Positions 6,186-6,201 of a stretch of 6,201 bases of DNA are shown piece by piece (the stretch's first letter is position 1; every line of letters starts with the position of its first letter). A model generated the notes under the pieces. That model did no database searches. It was not told the origin of the DNA and was given only the letters and a program-made list of their open reading frames with translations. The translations under genes were made by a program, and so were the position numbers. The stretch comes from an uncultured Eubacteriales bacterium (GTDB lineage: Bacteria; Bacillota; Clostridia; Oscillospirales; CAG-272), in assembly GCA_934500855.1 (NCBI GenBank), contig CAKSUH010000100.1:1-6201 (forward strand). The letters are read 5' to 3'.

Positions 6186-6201
6186 TCACACAAAAGGTGC
6201 G

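Noticed and set aside
6122..6201. A riboswitch or terminator in the operon leader, suggested by TCCC and GGGA blocks at about 6161-6179.
   Set aside because: The stem would be only about 4 base pairs, without a U-run or any known aptamer core.
1..6201. tRNA, CRISPR array, insertion sequence or attachment site.
   Set aside because: No spaced direct repeats, cloverleaf, transposase frame or terminal inverted repeats were seen, and coding sequence fills nearly the whole window.

Overview
The window reads as one minus-strand gene cluster from a Gram-positive, fairly GC-rich anaerobe. Clostridia (Bacillota), probably a gut Oscillospirales/Christensenellales-type lineage, is the best guess. The basis is four strong or fair AGGAGG-type ribosome binding sites, Gram-positive lipoprotein signals followed by Thr/Ser/Glu linkers, a GLUG-repeat surface protein, and an estimated GC near 55% outside one AT-rich patch. 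No rRNA, marker gene or mobile element is present, so the taxonomy is inference.

All five supported genes point leftwards, and in transcription order run from right to left. (1) 6121-4328 encodes a 597-residue secreted protein with GLUG / parallel beta-helix repeats. (2) 4308-4174 encodes a 44-residue Trp/Gly/Asp-rich small protein of no named family known to me. (3) 4145-2640 encodes a 501-residue lipoprotein resembling ABC-transporter solute-binding proteins. (4) 2579-747 encodes a 610-residue lipoprotein with a ComEC-like metallo-beta-lactamase (MBL) domain behind a domain resembling those at the front of some glycoside hydrolases. (5) 750-1 is the start of a second, leaderless MBL protein that is a paralogue of gene 4; it runs off the window. 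Gaps are 19, 28 and 60 bases, then a 4-base ATGA overlap, which suggests one operon. The only strong hairpin, at 2601-2627, lies between genes 3 and 4 and could lower expression of the MBL pair relative to the upstream genes.

Three of the four large products are predicted to be exported, and the MBL pair puts the same catalytic fold on both sides of the membrane. A plausible but unproven reading is a cell-surface system: an adhesive or glycan-facing beta-helix protein, a binding lipoprotein that catches a ligand, and two hydrolases acting outside and inside the cell. The small protein is the least explained member and the best candidate for something undescribed. There is no permease, ATPase, modification enzyme or regulator in view. 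The only non-coding stretches are about 80 bases at the right end, with a weak promoter candidate, and the short gaps named above.
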